Numbered from the stretch's first letter, positions 24,799 to 35,680 are shown. The stretch: 64,000 bases of DNA from Cardamine occulta (GCA_028015245.1 CM051372.1:2351359-2415358), one strand, 5' to 3'. The notes: generated from the sequence alone by a model not told the origin. Numbers and translations are program-made.

Positions 24799-26491
24799 TG
24801 AAGAATTAATGATGATTAAGGGATGTTTTGATTCTATGTAAATTGCATGTCTTATTTTTTTCTATATCATTGTAATAATTTATTGATTGTGTCGGTACAT
24901 AAACCAATGAAAAATAATCAAATTCGACTTAATTTGTATAGTTCTTTGTGTTTCGTAAAATCGTCATAACTTTGAATAAATAATATTAGCTTCTCGTGAA
25001 TATTAACTTTTAAGAGTAATAAAGCTTTAATCCAAATTAAGTACTTGACATTCGTAAAATTCAAGTTTTTCTACCATAGTGACAGGATAAAATGGAACGA
25101 ACAAGAGTCAGGACTTGCAAACACCCAAATTTACAGTGTATGTTTGTTCGAAACCTTACTAGACTCATTATCAAGATTTATTGAGTTGGAAAACCATGAA
25201 TTTTGACATGATAACACTTCACTTTTAAAAAAACAAAGATTTGAAGCCAGCTATAGAATCAAGAACATTATATGATTAATATTGTTCGCATGGCGAGGAG
25301 GTTCTTCTTTAGTTCATCCTCTCAAATATTACTGCAGATGTTGTACAAACAGTACATTTAGGAGGTACTTTGATTCTTCTCTTTCTCTCTTCCTTTGCTT
25401 TGAGCCTTTTCTTGGTTCATTCACTCTTACTTTTACTGACAATTATTACCTAAAATATTCCCTTTTAATTTAATTAAAGGTCCTAGCTAGTGGTGCTTAC
25501 ATAACTCATGATTTGCGAGTGTGTCAGACTACAATATTCGATATCACCACAAATAAAATAACAATCGGTCACAATATACATATATTGGTTAGTAAGTTTG
25601 GAGGAGATATTCTTTTTTTTTTTTACAAAAAAAAAAAAAAGAGATAGAGGTGAAAATCCAAGAGAAACAAAAAAAGAGTTAGAATCATGAAAAGGTGATT
25701 GGAGTACAATGCGGAATCTTTGGAAGACTCGTTAATGGACAGTACTCATCGGTCTCTTTAGAGAAATGAATGAGTACCATCTATTTGCACCCTCACGTGC
25801 ATCTCCAGACCCAAGTCACAGCATTGTTCAACCCTAAGGATCAAGCTGCACCCCAAAAAATAGTTACACGGAACATAAACTAAATTATAAACTATTATTT
25901 GTTGGAAAAAAAACTATTATTTATAATGTAAAGCATGGGTCGTTTAATTGGAAACAATATTCCAAGAGTCCCACCGCTAAAACCTAAATTCTTTAAAATT
26001 CAATTTCACATATATATATATATATATATGCAAAGAATTCATCATGTTTTCAATCCACTATTTCATTTGAAAGTTTTAGTTGAATTGACATGCTCACCTT
26101 TCATATTTATACACATACCTCAGCTTCTCCCAGCAACGTATTTTTGTTGTTTTTATTTTTATCTGAATAATTCACAGAAATTTGATTTTTTGTTTCTTAA
26201 GTATGACCGATTTAAAAATATTTTTTAGATAAAATATGTGAAAGTTTTGTGAGGAATTTGCATTGAAAGTACAAAATTATTGTGAAACAATCAAATCCTA
26301 AAACAACAATTATTATAGATGAAATGAAAGGAGAGTAATAAAGTCTCCATGAGTGAAAACAACATAATAAAACAAAAATTATTAACTAGAGAACTACTCT
26401 AGTTCCATGAGGAAATGTAAAAACAATACATGTCATCATAACCAAAGACATGTTACCGAAAATCAAAACAAACACCGTCGACATGGATGAT
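24799..26491. other. Intergenic region between small gene and AGL45-like gene
   Basis: Convergent 3' flanks: the 24526 gene runs right and the MADS gene runs left. The interval contains an (AT)n microsatellite at about 26010-26028 and poly-T/poly-A runs near 25612-25640. No convincing coding signal was found. Confidence 0.5.
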
Positions 26492-27460
26492 CTAGGGCTG
26501 ATGCTGATAGTAATGGTTGTTGTTAGCCATCAAAGCAAATTCCATTTCTCCAGGATATTGGTTCATATGGTCAAGCAACATGTTGTTGTTCTGCTGGTTT
26601 TGATTCAGATTGTAAACTTCATTTTGAGCCATAATCGGATATCCAATCAGATCTTGATGTTGGTGTTGGTGTTGATATTGATGATGATTAGGATAGCTTA
26701 AATTTGGAAGTTGATCGTAAACACTAACCGGATTCATCATCGGATAACAACTTTGTTGTGCAGCAGCAGGACCTGTAAAAAAATTACTGGCAAAAGTACT
26801 AACCCAATCGGATCTCTGATTTGAGGGAATCATGTTCCTCATAGCCCATGATTCATTGGTAAGCTGAGGAGTGTTGAACACATCAAGATTTGGAAAAGAA
26901 GAAGAAGACCCCACGTCAGCTATAGAAGTTGGTGGCGCCATGACATTAGGAGCTGAGGAAGATTCTCCATATTCACGATGGGATTGGTTTTGGTTTCCAT
27001 CTCTGTGGTTATAAAGTTCCTTAAGGTATTGATCAATGTACTTACACAAATCATCTCGATCTTTGTAAGTCAGCTTAAGTTGCACTCCTTTCCCACTAAG
27101 AATGTGGAACATGGCCTCCTTCATCGTCCTCTCAGCATTTTCCTTCTTCTTTTTCTTGGTACTCTCCATTGTTTTCAAGATGCTTTGTCTAATAAAACCT
27201 TCATGGTTCACCATTTTCTTCTCTTGCTCCATCTCTGTCAGCATCTCAAACCTTTCCACTACCTTCTCCACTCCCGCGTTCGATGGCCAAACCTCTGAAG
27301 TTGAGTTGAACGGGTTGTGAATGACAGCACATGCTTCGACTCCACAGAGAACGGAAAGCTCATGGATCTTTTTCACAAACCCTTTCTTTCTCTTGTTGAA
27401 TGTTGCTTTCCTCATTGAATCATTGGCAATGTAAGCTAGATTTATCTTCTTCCTCGCCAT
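26492..27460 (-). CDS. AGL45: Type I (M-gamma) MADS-box transcription factor
   Basis: Intronless, 322 residues. The MADS domain occupies residues 1-60: MARKKINLAYIANDSMRKAT then FNKRKKGFVKKIHELSVLCG and ACAVIHNPF. It diverges from type II proteins in the way the M-gamma group does (PHERES, AGL36, AGL80 relatives), and there is no K domain. A Lys-rich helix follows (residues 110-125), then a Gln/Asn/His-rich low-complexity tail with a QHQ repeat and HYYQHQP at the end. M-gamma proteins act in the central cell and endosperm, usually as dimers with M-alpha partners. A TATA box on the minus strand (TTTATATA on plus) lies at 27524-27531, about 65 bases upstream. The frame is complete. I assign AGL45 from position (At3g05860); close M-gamma paralogues make the symbol less certain than the family. 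Confidence 0.85.
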   Translation of the reverse strand: MARKKINLAYIANDSMRKATFNKRKKGFVKKIHELSVLCGVEACAVIHNPFNSTSEVWPSNAGVEKVVERFEMLTEMEQEKKMVNHEGFIRQSILKTMESTKKKKKENAERTMKEAMFHILSGKGVQLKLTYKDRDDLCKYIDQYLKELYNHRDGNQNQSHREYGESSSAPNVMAPPTSIADVGSSSSFPNLDVFNTPQLTNESWAMRNMIPSNQRSDWVSTFASNFFTGPAAAQQSCYPMMNPVSVYDQLPNLSYPNHHQYQHQHQHQDLIGYPIMAQNEVYNLNQNQQNNNMLLDHMNQYPGEMEFALMANNNHYYQHQP

Positions 27461-28873
27461 TGTTGTTGTTGTTTGTATTATATTTTGTGTTTTAGTGTGC
27501 CTATTGTTTCTGTCACAAGTTTGTTTATATAGGATTTGTGAATGCTCAAATAGTGTTTGTCAAACAGCTGGGAAATTTAATTGTTTATCTTATGAAATAT
27601 TGTTTATGCCACGTAGTAGTAGTATAAACCACAAACGATGATTTATTCACACAGTAAGATTATCTAATTCACAAATAACATGGAAAGGTTAAGATTAGTT
27701 TTTCATCACTAAGGTTGTACTCGCTTGTAATATTTGGATATTATCTTTTTTAATGGCAATTGTTTCTGTCACTAAGTATGTACACCAATATATTAGAATA
27801 ACAGCTCATTTACCCTTTGGAAGCAATAAGACTAAATCACTAATTTTAGTAAACATATGCAACAATTTATTTTTTGGTATGATACAAATTTGTGTTTAGG
27901 TATTTTCATTAATTTTACAGCTTGTCTAGTGTCTATTAGATAAGATTTTGCCAAAAATCATATTTTCTTAAGAAAGATATTTGTAATTAGTATTAAGGTA
28001 TTTTGGTTCATTGTAACTTTGAGGTATTTTAAGGATAAATAGATATTTCCGTGAAATTTTTTTATATCAAGTCTATCAGCAGATAAAACATAGGACCGAA
28101 TCCAAAAATGAAATTAATAATCCAAAATGTTTAGTGTACCAGAGATCGATAGAATTAAAGGTTGATTCAGGCCCAGGATATTATAGGACTCGGCCCATTC
28201 AGAGTTATGTTTACAGTATTTTAGTAAAACATTATAAAGCCCAATTTATTTCTCGGCCCATAATCAATGAAACACGTCCGTCTCTCTTTTCCTCTCTGCT
28301 TCATCTTGGCTCATCCCAACTCTGGTGCCCGCCATTGCATTGCAACAGCAAAACTACTTTTTCCGGTGGCGAATTTTTCTATTTCGAATTCTTTTTCGGC
28401 TACAGTATCGATCTTCAGGGTCTGTCCGGAGAGAATTTTTAGGCTTGTGTAGGTATGATCTTGTTTTCGGACTTTGTATTTTGTTTCCGGTTTTAGACAA
28501 TTAGTTCTTGATGAAATTGGCGATTATAAGAAAAACGTGTTGCTTCTGGTACTTAGTTTTCTGCGTTTCACTGTGTTGATTGTTATTCATTACCTTTCCC
28601 TTTGATTTTTGGCTGCTTTGTGTAATTTGTATCACATCGTTAGATTATACTCGTGAACTTTTCATAGATAAATCCTACTTAAATTTTCTTTCAGTTTGAT
28701 TTCGTGGTGTTAAGTAATCTAAGATTGATTTTGGCATACAAGTTGTTCGATTAAATGCCTCAGAGAAATTATATTCAATTCGTACATTTCATTATCCTGC
28801 CTTACCTCTGGTTTCTAGTATAGTGGGGTTTGTGAAACTGAGTGAAGAGTTTTTGTTTATTTAGGTGGAAGCC
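27461..28873. promoter_or_regulatory. Divergent promoters of AGL45-like gene and APC11
   Basis: Left part: AGL45-like promoter. Right part: APC11 promoter and leader. Four GCCCA site II elements stand in a 91-base cluster at 28170-28175, 28192-28197, 28238-28243 and 28255-28260 (GGCCCA, GGCCCA, AGCCCA, GGCCCA), as in many cell-cycle and ribosomal genes controlled by TCP factors. A predicted 5'UTR intron runs from GTATGATC at 28453 to TTTAG at 28864, nine bases before the APC11 ATG. Confidence 0.6.
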
Positions 28874-29757
28874 ATGAAAGTCAAGATCTTGCGTATCCTT
28901 TTTTGCTTCATCTTCTCAGCTTTCTATGGATCAAAAGTTTATTATAGGCTGCACTAAGATGCAGCTCTGGTAATAAGTCACCCGAGGAATTCTGATAACG
29001 ATCATCTGATATAATAGTTATTCAGATATATAAACATCTAAATTCTATTTATCACGTATTTACGGAGTTAGATTAGAAGGAGCTATTTTTATGAGGATCC
29101 CTGTGATTGGCATAAATGATGATAAAATAGACTAGGCTTGTTCAAAATGCCTGCATTTTGGATTTTGTTGCACAAGTAAAAGAAGATAAAGATATTGTTG
29201 CTCTTGACTTTCTATGCTACTTACGTCCTGGATACCGAAAAAAAACAGAGTAAGTTCACGATCTTTATTTCTTATACAATCTTAGTTCCAACACATGAGC
29301 TCTTACAATGTGGAGTTGCTTTGCTTTTAACTGATTGTTTCTTTTGGGAACAGATGGCATGCAGTTGCTTCATGGACATGGGATGCTCAAGACGAAACAT
29401 GTGGGATATGTCGGATGGCTTTTGATGGTTGTTGTCCTGATTGCAAACTCCCTGGGGATGATTGCCCTCTAAGTAAAGTTCTTTGCTTTCGTCTCTTCAC
29501 TTTTATATTTGTTGCTTAGGACACACACGCTCTCTCTATTGCTTGCTTGCTTGAAACATTGCTAATTTGTTTCAGTAACTTATGGTAATAAGAAAAACAA
29601 AACTACATGTCTTAGACCTTTATGTTTTGGTTTTAATGCAGTTTGGGGAGCTTGCAACCACGCGTTTCATCTTCACTGTATATTGAAATGGGTGAATTCA
29701 CAGACGAGCCAAGCTCATTGCCCGATGTGCCGAAGAGAATGGCAGTTCAAAGAGTAA
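28874..29757 (+). CDS. APC11: APC/C RING-H2 subunit APC11
   Basis: Catalytic RING subunit of the anaphase-promoting complex, the nuclear E3 ligase that ubiquitinates cyclins and securin. Predicted exons are 28874-28892, 29353-29472 and 29642-29757, for 84 residues. The N-terminus MKVKIL matches the conserved MKVKI start even in animals. The RING-H2 ligands are all visible: CGICRMAFDGCCPDCKLPGD, then CP, CNHAFHLHC and CPMCRREWQFKE at the end. Exon 2 ends A before GTAAAG and exon 3 restores Ile. The first intron is unusual: its donor GTATCCTTTT is the U12-type consensus, and the only in-frame junction needs the 3' exon to start at G29353 (after ...AACA) instead of after the AG. Promoter site II elements and a 5'UTR intron lie upstream. 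Confidence 0.87.
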
Positions 29758-30325
29758 ACCAGATTATGAAGGGATTTGTCTTTAAGCTCTCATTATAGGA
29801 TGTTTGGGCTTATCGCTTGGAGAGTAGCTTTGGGAATGTTATTGAAGCTTGACTTGGTTTGATTTGATTAATTGAAAAAATGAGAGATCAAGCAACTGTA
29901 GTCTGTATGTTTGTTTACAGTTACAGTAACTATGAGTTCCACCGGTAAATTGGAATCTCAGGAGGGGGGGAACTTGAAGTATTTAACTTTTAAAAACTAT
30001 AGAATATGTATATTTAAATGCACATTGATTGATAGATGATTATTGGTTAGACGTTAATGACTCACAATAAGATAAGTATAATATAAGTAGACATATCGAA
30101 AATGGATTGTAGCAACCAGTAGGGGAGTGCGTAGTGTCCCTCGTGGCTATCGCAAATGGTGCCAAGTAATGGGCGTGCCCATTGCTTTATTTATTTATAA
30201 CGTAAGTTTTAATAGTGATCCAATTATCCACAATTTTCAAGTTCTTGTAATAACTGGAGTAATTGATACTTGAATAAGTAATTTCTTCACACAAACCAAC
30301 GCTCTCTTCTTTATATCAAAGACAA

Positions 30326-30378
<53 letters not shown>

Positions 30379-30961
30379 CACAATGCAAACACAACAATGA
30401 TTGATTACTTTACTCAAAACATAAAACTCTAATGAAACAAACGATGAATCAGTCACAAAGATAGGAGAACACGACGAAACAGCTGTTCCTACACAATAAA
30501 AACAAACGTAAAGTTAAAGTTGGTTAGAAGTTTCTTGTACTGAGCAATTGAGAAAGAAAATAATGCAAAAAAAAAAAAAAAAAAAAAGATATTATCTTAA
30601 CTAGATATTTTATCTGTACATATTATCTGGTCATTTTCGAAAATACTATTAACAACAATATCTTACCTACTTCTTCTTTTGTTTGTTAGAACAGTATCTA
30701 CTTAATTAATTTAGATTAATAATTTTATTATCAGTGTAGTATAACTATATAAGTATTTGTTTTAAAGTTTAAAACGATCATCCAAATTAACAACATGATC
30801 TATAATGTAGGTTCACCTAACATATACTTAATTCCCCAAAAATATCTTAAATCTTGTTCCATGGCCATAACATATCTTAAATCTACATATAAGGGGGAGA
30901 GATAAGAGAGCTTACAAAGTGAAGAAGAAGAGCAAAGAACTGGGGATAGATAAATGGTAAA
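29758..30961. other. Convergent 3' flanks of APC11 and RCI2A
   Basis: Contains the APC11 3' flank, an (ATT)n microsatellite, a 22-base poly-A run at 30567-30588 and the RCI2A 3'UTR with a predicted intron at 30489-30915. A 16-base near-palindrome with 7-bp arms, AATGGGC / GCCCATT, lies at 30168-30183. No coding signal. Confidence 0.5.
30327..30376 (+). repeat. (ATT)n trinucleotide microsatellite
   Basis: About 16.7 uninterrupted ATT units over 50 bases. It sits in the 3' flank of RCI2A, at a point where the homologous flank of RCI2B (about 32480-32510) has no such repeat, so it expanded after the RCI2 duplication. Confidence 0.95.
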
Positions 30962-31270
30962 TCATTTGGTGAGGACATAGATAGCGTAAATGATCCCAGG
31001 AATATACCCAAGCAGTGTCAAAACCAAACATATCCAAAACTCAACCTGCAACCAAATTTGTAATTCCACCTTTTAATTCTTGTAATTAAATATATATATT
31101 TGACTGGTTATAAGACTAATTAAAATAAAACTCAAGTCTAACTATGAGAAGAAGAAGTAGAAATGAAATTAAAAAAAGAAGAAAAATACCCCGCAACCAA
31201 ATCTGAGAAAGACACCGAGAGGAGGCAAGAGGATAGCGATAATAATATCAACGAAAGTAGCTGTACTCAT
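30962..31270 (-). CDS. RCI2A: Small hydrophobic stress protein RCI2A (PMP3 family)
   Basis: Two exons, 31270-31190 and 31045-30962, for 54 residues. PMP3/RCI2 proteins are tiny plasma-membrane proteins induced by cold, dehydration, salt and ABA; they limit membrane hyperpolarisation and Na+ uptake. Both family transmembrane helices are visible: VDIIIAILLPPLGVFLRFGC and WICLVLTLLGYIPGIIYAIY, joined by a short GVEF loop, and the intron lies in that loop. The C-terminus VLTK is family-typical. A TTATATA element lies at 31357-31363, about 90 bases upstream of the ATG, and CCACGTA at about 31389 is an ACGT-core (ABRE-like) site. The stop is followed within 46 bases by a predicted 3'UTR intron donor. 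It is the downstream member of a tandem pair with RCI2B, in the same orientation. Confidence 0.95.
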
Positions 31271-32988
31271 TTTTATTCTCTTTGAAGTTTCTGATAAATA
31301 AAAAAGCCTTCAATGTTTGTTTTCTTCTTTACTCTCCCTTCATGTATTCTATCACATTATATAGACCTACTTTTGAGATATTTATGAGCCACGTATTTGT
31401 TTACCTTTTTATTTATTTTTATTTTGTTTTCCTTTATCTGTAAGCTAAATGAGGCCAAAGGGGTATTTTTGTGAAACTGGGGACGATAAATTTCACAAGC
31501 TTTCGTAATTAGGAGAATCTCTATTCATTCCCCTAACGTGTTGAAAGAGTGTAAGGAAAAAAATAGCATTTCTTTCATTGTTATTATCTTGCTATGTTGC
31601 CGTTATGCGTCACAGTGTTGATGTGATATATCAATTTCAACATTTGGATCTAAGAGTCAACTTCATATTATATGCATCAAAAAGTATCGTAAACACTTAT
31701 ATAATTTTGTAACTGACTAAACTATATCACAAAGTTAAAACTTCAAGATTTTTTTTTATAAATTCAGCTCTCGAAGCACAGTGCAAGACACTACTTTGAG
31801 CGTTTCATTTGTAAGGTTACGTTTACATAAACACCGATTAAAAAGAAAATAATTTTAAATAGATAATATTTTCAGTTAATTTTTTACTAAATATATAAAA
31901 AAATTTACAAAATTCAAACGTAAACGCTAAATGCAAATGGTTATGGAAGTTATCATTTGTAGAATCACATTTCTCTTTGTGTTGTTCTTATTGATCAAGA
32001 AATTTTACAATATATATAGATAAAGATTACAACATATCAAGCTATCAATCAAAATTTAAAATAACAAATATATTTAAGAGATATTTCTGATCTTGTGGAA
32101 TCAATCTTGTGATCTTGTGGAAACAATCTTTGAGTTAATAAGCACGATTAATCGGAACCATCGAATCTCCCAGATATTCTCAGTGATATTCTCAATATAT
32201 ATTTTTACTCTGAATCACGATCGATTATAATCAATCAACTGATTCAGGTAGATTATTTTGATTTTTTGATAACAAAATTAGGTTGAACAACCGGTGGGGG
32301 ATCGATGATTCTGTTGTATTCTTTCATGAACCACGTGAGTTCAAACGATGTTGTCAATGCATGTGTTGATGATGTGAGGAGACATGTGACCATGTAGTTA
32401 CTGTTATACAAAATCCAAACCTACTCCGTAAAGCGAAATAAACAAGTTCCTCACAATAAACCAACGATTTCTTTTTCATATCACCAGAAATTATATAATA
32501 ACGCAAATACAACAATAATAATTAAATTACTCATAACATAAAAACAAATGATGAATCAGTCCACAAACACGACGAAACAGCTGGTCCTCCTGCATAACAG
32601 CAACAAGAATGTTGAGTTAATTAACTTGGGTCAGAAAAAAATTTGTACTAATAAAGATTCAAAATATCTCATAATATTTTGACAATTTTTTATAAATTCA
32701 AAACTGGAACATATAATTCGATAATAGGGTGAGGATCTGAGGGTAGTCTTTTACTCTTTATAGCTTAGAAAATGTGGTTCACCTAACATATTCATGAGTT
32801 CCCAGTGGAAAAACTTGGTAAAACTCAACTCAAGAAAATAAAAAAAATCATCTTAAATCTCGTTCTATGGCCATCAGATATATAGATACGCATGCATGTT
32901 TATATATTTATATTGATAAATATTGAGAGAGGGAGAGAGATCGTATAAAGAGAAAGCTTACAAGGAGAACGAGAGGAAAGAGGAAAAA
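31271..32988. other. Interval between RCI2A and RCI2B
   Basis: Right part: 3' flank of RCI2B, with a predicted 3'UTR intron at 32590-32961. Left part: promoter of RCI2A. The block around 32490-32592 is recognisably similar to the RCI2A 3' flank at 30385-30490 (shared AACATAAAA, GATGAATCAGTC, CACGACGAAACAGCTG blocks), marking the footprint of the tandem duplication. No additional gene was seen. Confidence 0.55.
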
Positions 32989-33247
32989 TCACTTGGTGAT
33001 GATATAAAGAGCGTAAAGGATCCCGGGAATATAACCAAACAGCGTCAAAATCAAACATATCCAAAACTCAACCTGCGACAAAAACAAAAAAAAACTCGTT
33101 TTGTGAAAAGATTCAAAAGAAGAAGTAAAATCATTGAAGATTAAATATAAAAATTGTTGTATATACCTTGCAACCAAATTTGAGAAAGACGCCGAGAGGA
33201 GGCAAGAGGATGGCCAGAAGAATCTCTACGAAAGTGGCTGTACTCAT
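32989..33247 (-). CDS. RCI2B: Small hydrophobic stress protein RCI2B (PMP3 family)
   Basis: Two exons, 33247-33167 and 33072-32989, for 54 residues; the intron is in the same place as in RCI2A. Compared with RCI2A it has Glu at position 8, Lys at 23 and 27 and a C-terminus IITK, which matches RCI2B as I know it. Both transmembrane helices are intact. Promoter features: TATATATA at 33348-33355, about 100 bases upstream of the ATG, a perfect G-box palindrome CCACGTGG at 33388-33395, a degenerate copy of the same block (CCACGCGG) some 30 bases further on, and ACACGTGG at about 34113. G-box/ABRE elements fit the ABA- and cold-inducibility reported for the family. Confidence 0.95.
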
Positions 33248-33387
33248 TTTCAAGCTCTCTTGAGATTTCTAAGAAAATAGTTATGCTTAAAAACTGAATT
33301 ATTTCTTGATGATTCTGTACTCTTTAATCTCCTAGATATGTTTCCTCTATATATAGACCGGGCTTTAGTAATATTTTATGAGCCAAG

Positions 33388-33395
33388 CCACGTGG
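33388..33395. promoter_or_regulatory. G-box (ABRE-type) upstream of RCI2B
   Basis: Palindromic CCACGTGG about 140 bases upstream of the RCI2B ATG. The surrounding block GCCACGTGGTGCTT is repeated as GCCACGCGGTGCTT about 30 bases upstream, with the ACGT core lost in the second copy. This is a likely bZIP (ABF/AREB) or bHLH binding site, inferred from the motif. Confidence 0.55.
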
Positions 33396-35218
33396 TGCTT
33401 GTGAACCATAAAAAAAGCCACGCGGTGCTTACTGCTTACTCTGTATTTTTACCTTCTTAAAAAAAAAGAAAACAAATTTGTACTTGGAAAACCTTAACTT
33501 GTTTATATATTTTTCCTTTTCTTTGGGGGTAATTAGGTATCTAACAACTTAATTACTTCAAACAAATTTTAGACTAGTATTGTTTTGATAGATGCTGTTT
33601 GTTATGCCAAATCACATATTTACATTTTCAGAAATTTGGAGTTGGGTAATATGCAACTTCCAAGTAAAGTTAAATTTTTAAAACAAATTGGGGAGTAGTA
33701 TAATTTTTATTTATATTTAAGTGGCGAAGTTCCATTTGAAAAGAATAAGCATACAGATTTCATACAATGCTGTTTATTTATAAAGACTCAAGATTAAAAA
33801 TTTAAAACCAAGAAATAAATGCTTTTTTTTTTGTTGACAAAAGAAAAAGAAAAAACAGAGTTTTCAAGATTAAGACCCGAAGGAAAGCTTAGATTTGGAC
33901 TTAGAAATTCATATGGGAACTTGTCAGAAAGTTAAGTGGCTTAACAGAGAAGGTACACGTAGCACAACCCATTATACTCAAACCCTATTAATTTACTCAA
34001 ACAAACCATATTGTTGTCGCAATACGAATGTGGGTCGGGACACTCTCCGCCTTGGAGGTCGGCGAGAGGTATGGATATATACATGTCTCACACCTTCTAC
34101 CAATATAATCATGACACGTGGACCACTCACATGCCTTCAGGTCTCTCAATGCATTATCCGGCCGTCCTCTCACGTGCCAAATAAGAACCATAACTCCATA
34201 AAACAAGGCCATGGACTCCATGCTCAATTACTTTATACTCCTTGGGTATTATTCGTTTCTATTCACTGTATCGCATTATTAATATAGATGCAACTTAATT
34301 TGCTAGATAGATATAGTCTTATATGTCGGTCTGCGTTTCGGTAACCAGTAATTAAGTATTCTTAACCCAAAAAAAAAAAAAACTGTAACTTTGAATGGTA
34401 ATATTGTGGACTTGGAATTTGTTTAGTTTTCAATTTTCATCTGGACTTCCGTTTTCGACAGAAAACTAGTGTAAGGTTGGTATGTAGCCGATCAATGTTT
34501 AATTTTGTTGATGATAACAAAGCTTAGCTGTCAGCAAGAATAATCTTTGGAGCAAAGCAAGAAAGTTGTAAAATAGTGATATTTAGAGATCCTCAGTGAC
34601 TTAAGTGTGGATCATTATACTCTGGCTTCGTCTGTCAGCATAATACCATATGCTCTTTCTTCTTAAAGTTGCTTTCTTGATACTCAATACTCCATAATAT
34701 GACCATTAATTTAATTAGTATCTTATTTTGTTTAGTTATAAAATATTCTGGCCGACACCAACGCATAAACCGTGGCATTGAATTGACACACAACATATTA
34801 TTAGATTTACTTTATATATGGGTGTCCTAATCAAAGTGGTAATGTCCTTTTTATTTTGTTATAAAATAATGTCTTCCTTTAACTTATTTGTTCTTATCCT
34901 TTCGAATTGGTCGATTAATTCATCTATGCAAACTTAGCTTAAATATCTTGCAATTTCAAGACTTTTTGTTGGTGTTCAAATTCGCTGGTATTGTAGAAGA
35001 AAACGACAACAGAAAATGGTTGACACTTGACAAGAAACACTCACCGCAAAAAAAAATATGAAAAAGAAAAAACGATACTGCCGACATGGTTACGGCATTA
35101 ATCCAGGTCTTTTACATTGTTTAATTAAGAATTAAATACGAGCCCATTAGAGGCCCATTATCAAAAGAATGTTTACAGCTATTCAACGACAACGATAATA
35201 ACGGAACGTAAAATTGAT
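33396..35218. other. Intergenic region upstream of RCI2B
   Basis: Distal RCI2B promoter and unassigned AT-rich DNA. Includes ACACGTGG near 34113 and, close to the right end, AGCCCATT and GGCCCATT near 35140-35160, 60-80 bases before the ATG of the probable pseudogene. Frames on both strands at 33895-34287 and 33997-34227 overlap and lack known domains. Confidence 0.45.
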
Positions 35219-35680
35219 ATGAAGCAGATTCTGAATTTCCCTCCAAAAAATCCTCATGTAATCATCTTCATTCACGCCAATTCGGCCGCCATAGACGTCA
35301 ATTTCCGTCTCTGCAAAGCTTCTCAGTCATTCCCTGTTGACCCGAAACCTTCATTAAGATTACTCAGATCACTGCCGAATCTCTTTTTCCTCGATCTTCC
35401 CTCCATCGATCAAAGTTTGCTGCTTTTCTCCTCAGTCGAAAACGGCGTCGAGAATTCACGTCGATTATCTTTTTATATCCTACATTATTTGTTCTGCCTT
35501 TGCAGGTAACGCTTTTATCCTTGAAATTGTGGGGAAGATGTAATGTGCGGAGAAGATGTTTGACGAAATTCCCAAGTGAAAGCTCTTAAAGGGCATATGC
35601 TTATTAGTATGGGATTTCTGAGTCTGAGATTTTATATGATATGGTGGCTTATTCATGGAATGTAATATTGATGAATGATG
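35219..35680 (+). pseudogene. Probable PPR gene remnant
   Basis: An ATG frame of 96 codons (35219-35509) begins MKQILNFPPKNPHVIIFIHA and has two GCCCATT site II elements just upstream, a promoter type common in organelle-protein genes. Directly after its stop, at about 35530-35610, the other frames give pieces of a pentatricopeptide repeat: GEDVMC in one frame, then after a 1-base shift AEKMFDEIPK, then a stop, followed by LKG-like sequence. KMFDEIPK after a GDV..A block is characteristic of PPR proteins. The gene seems frameshifted and truncated, with no further PPRs. Evidence is limited to this short match, so the call is tentative. Confidence 0.4.

Noticed and set aside
30168..30183. 7-bp inverted repeat AATGGGC/GCCCATT as a terminator or small-RNA hairpin
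   Set aside because: Too short a stem for a miRNA precursor, and hairpin terminators are not used by Pol II; probably two overlapping site II motifs by chance.
30567..30588. 22-base poly-A run as a retroposon tail
   Set aside because: It lies inside the predicted RCI2A 3'UTR intron; no adjacent element body or target-site duplication was seen.
33895..34287. 130-codon plus-strand frame with a 76-codon frame opposite
   Set aside because: Upstream of RCI2B; both frames lack domains and normal composition. The ACACGTGG in it suggests regulatory rather than coding sequence.
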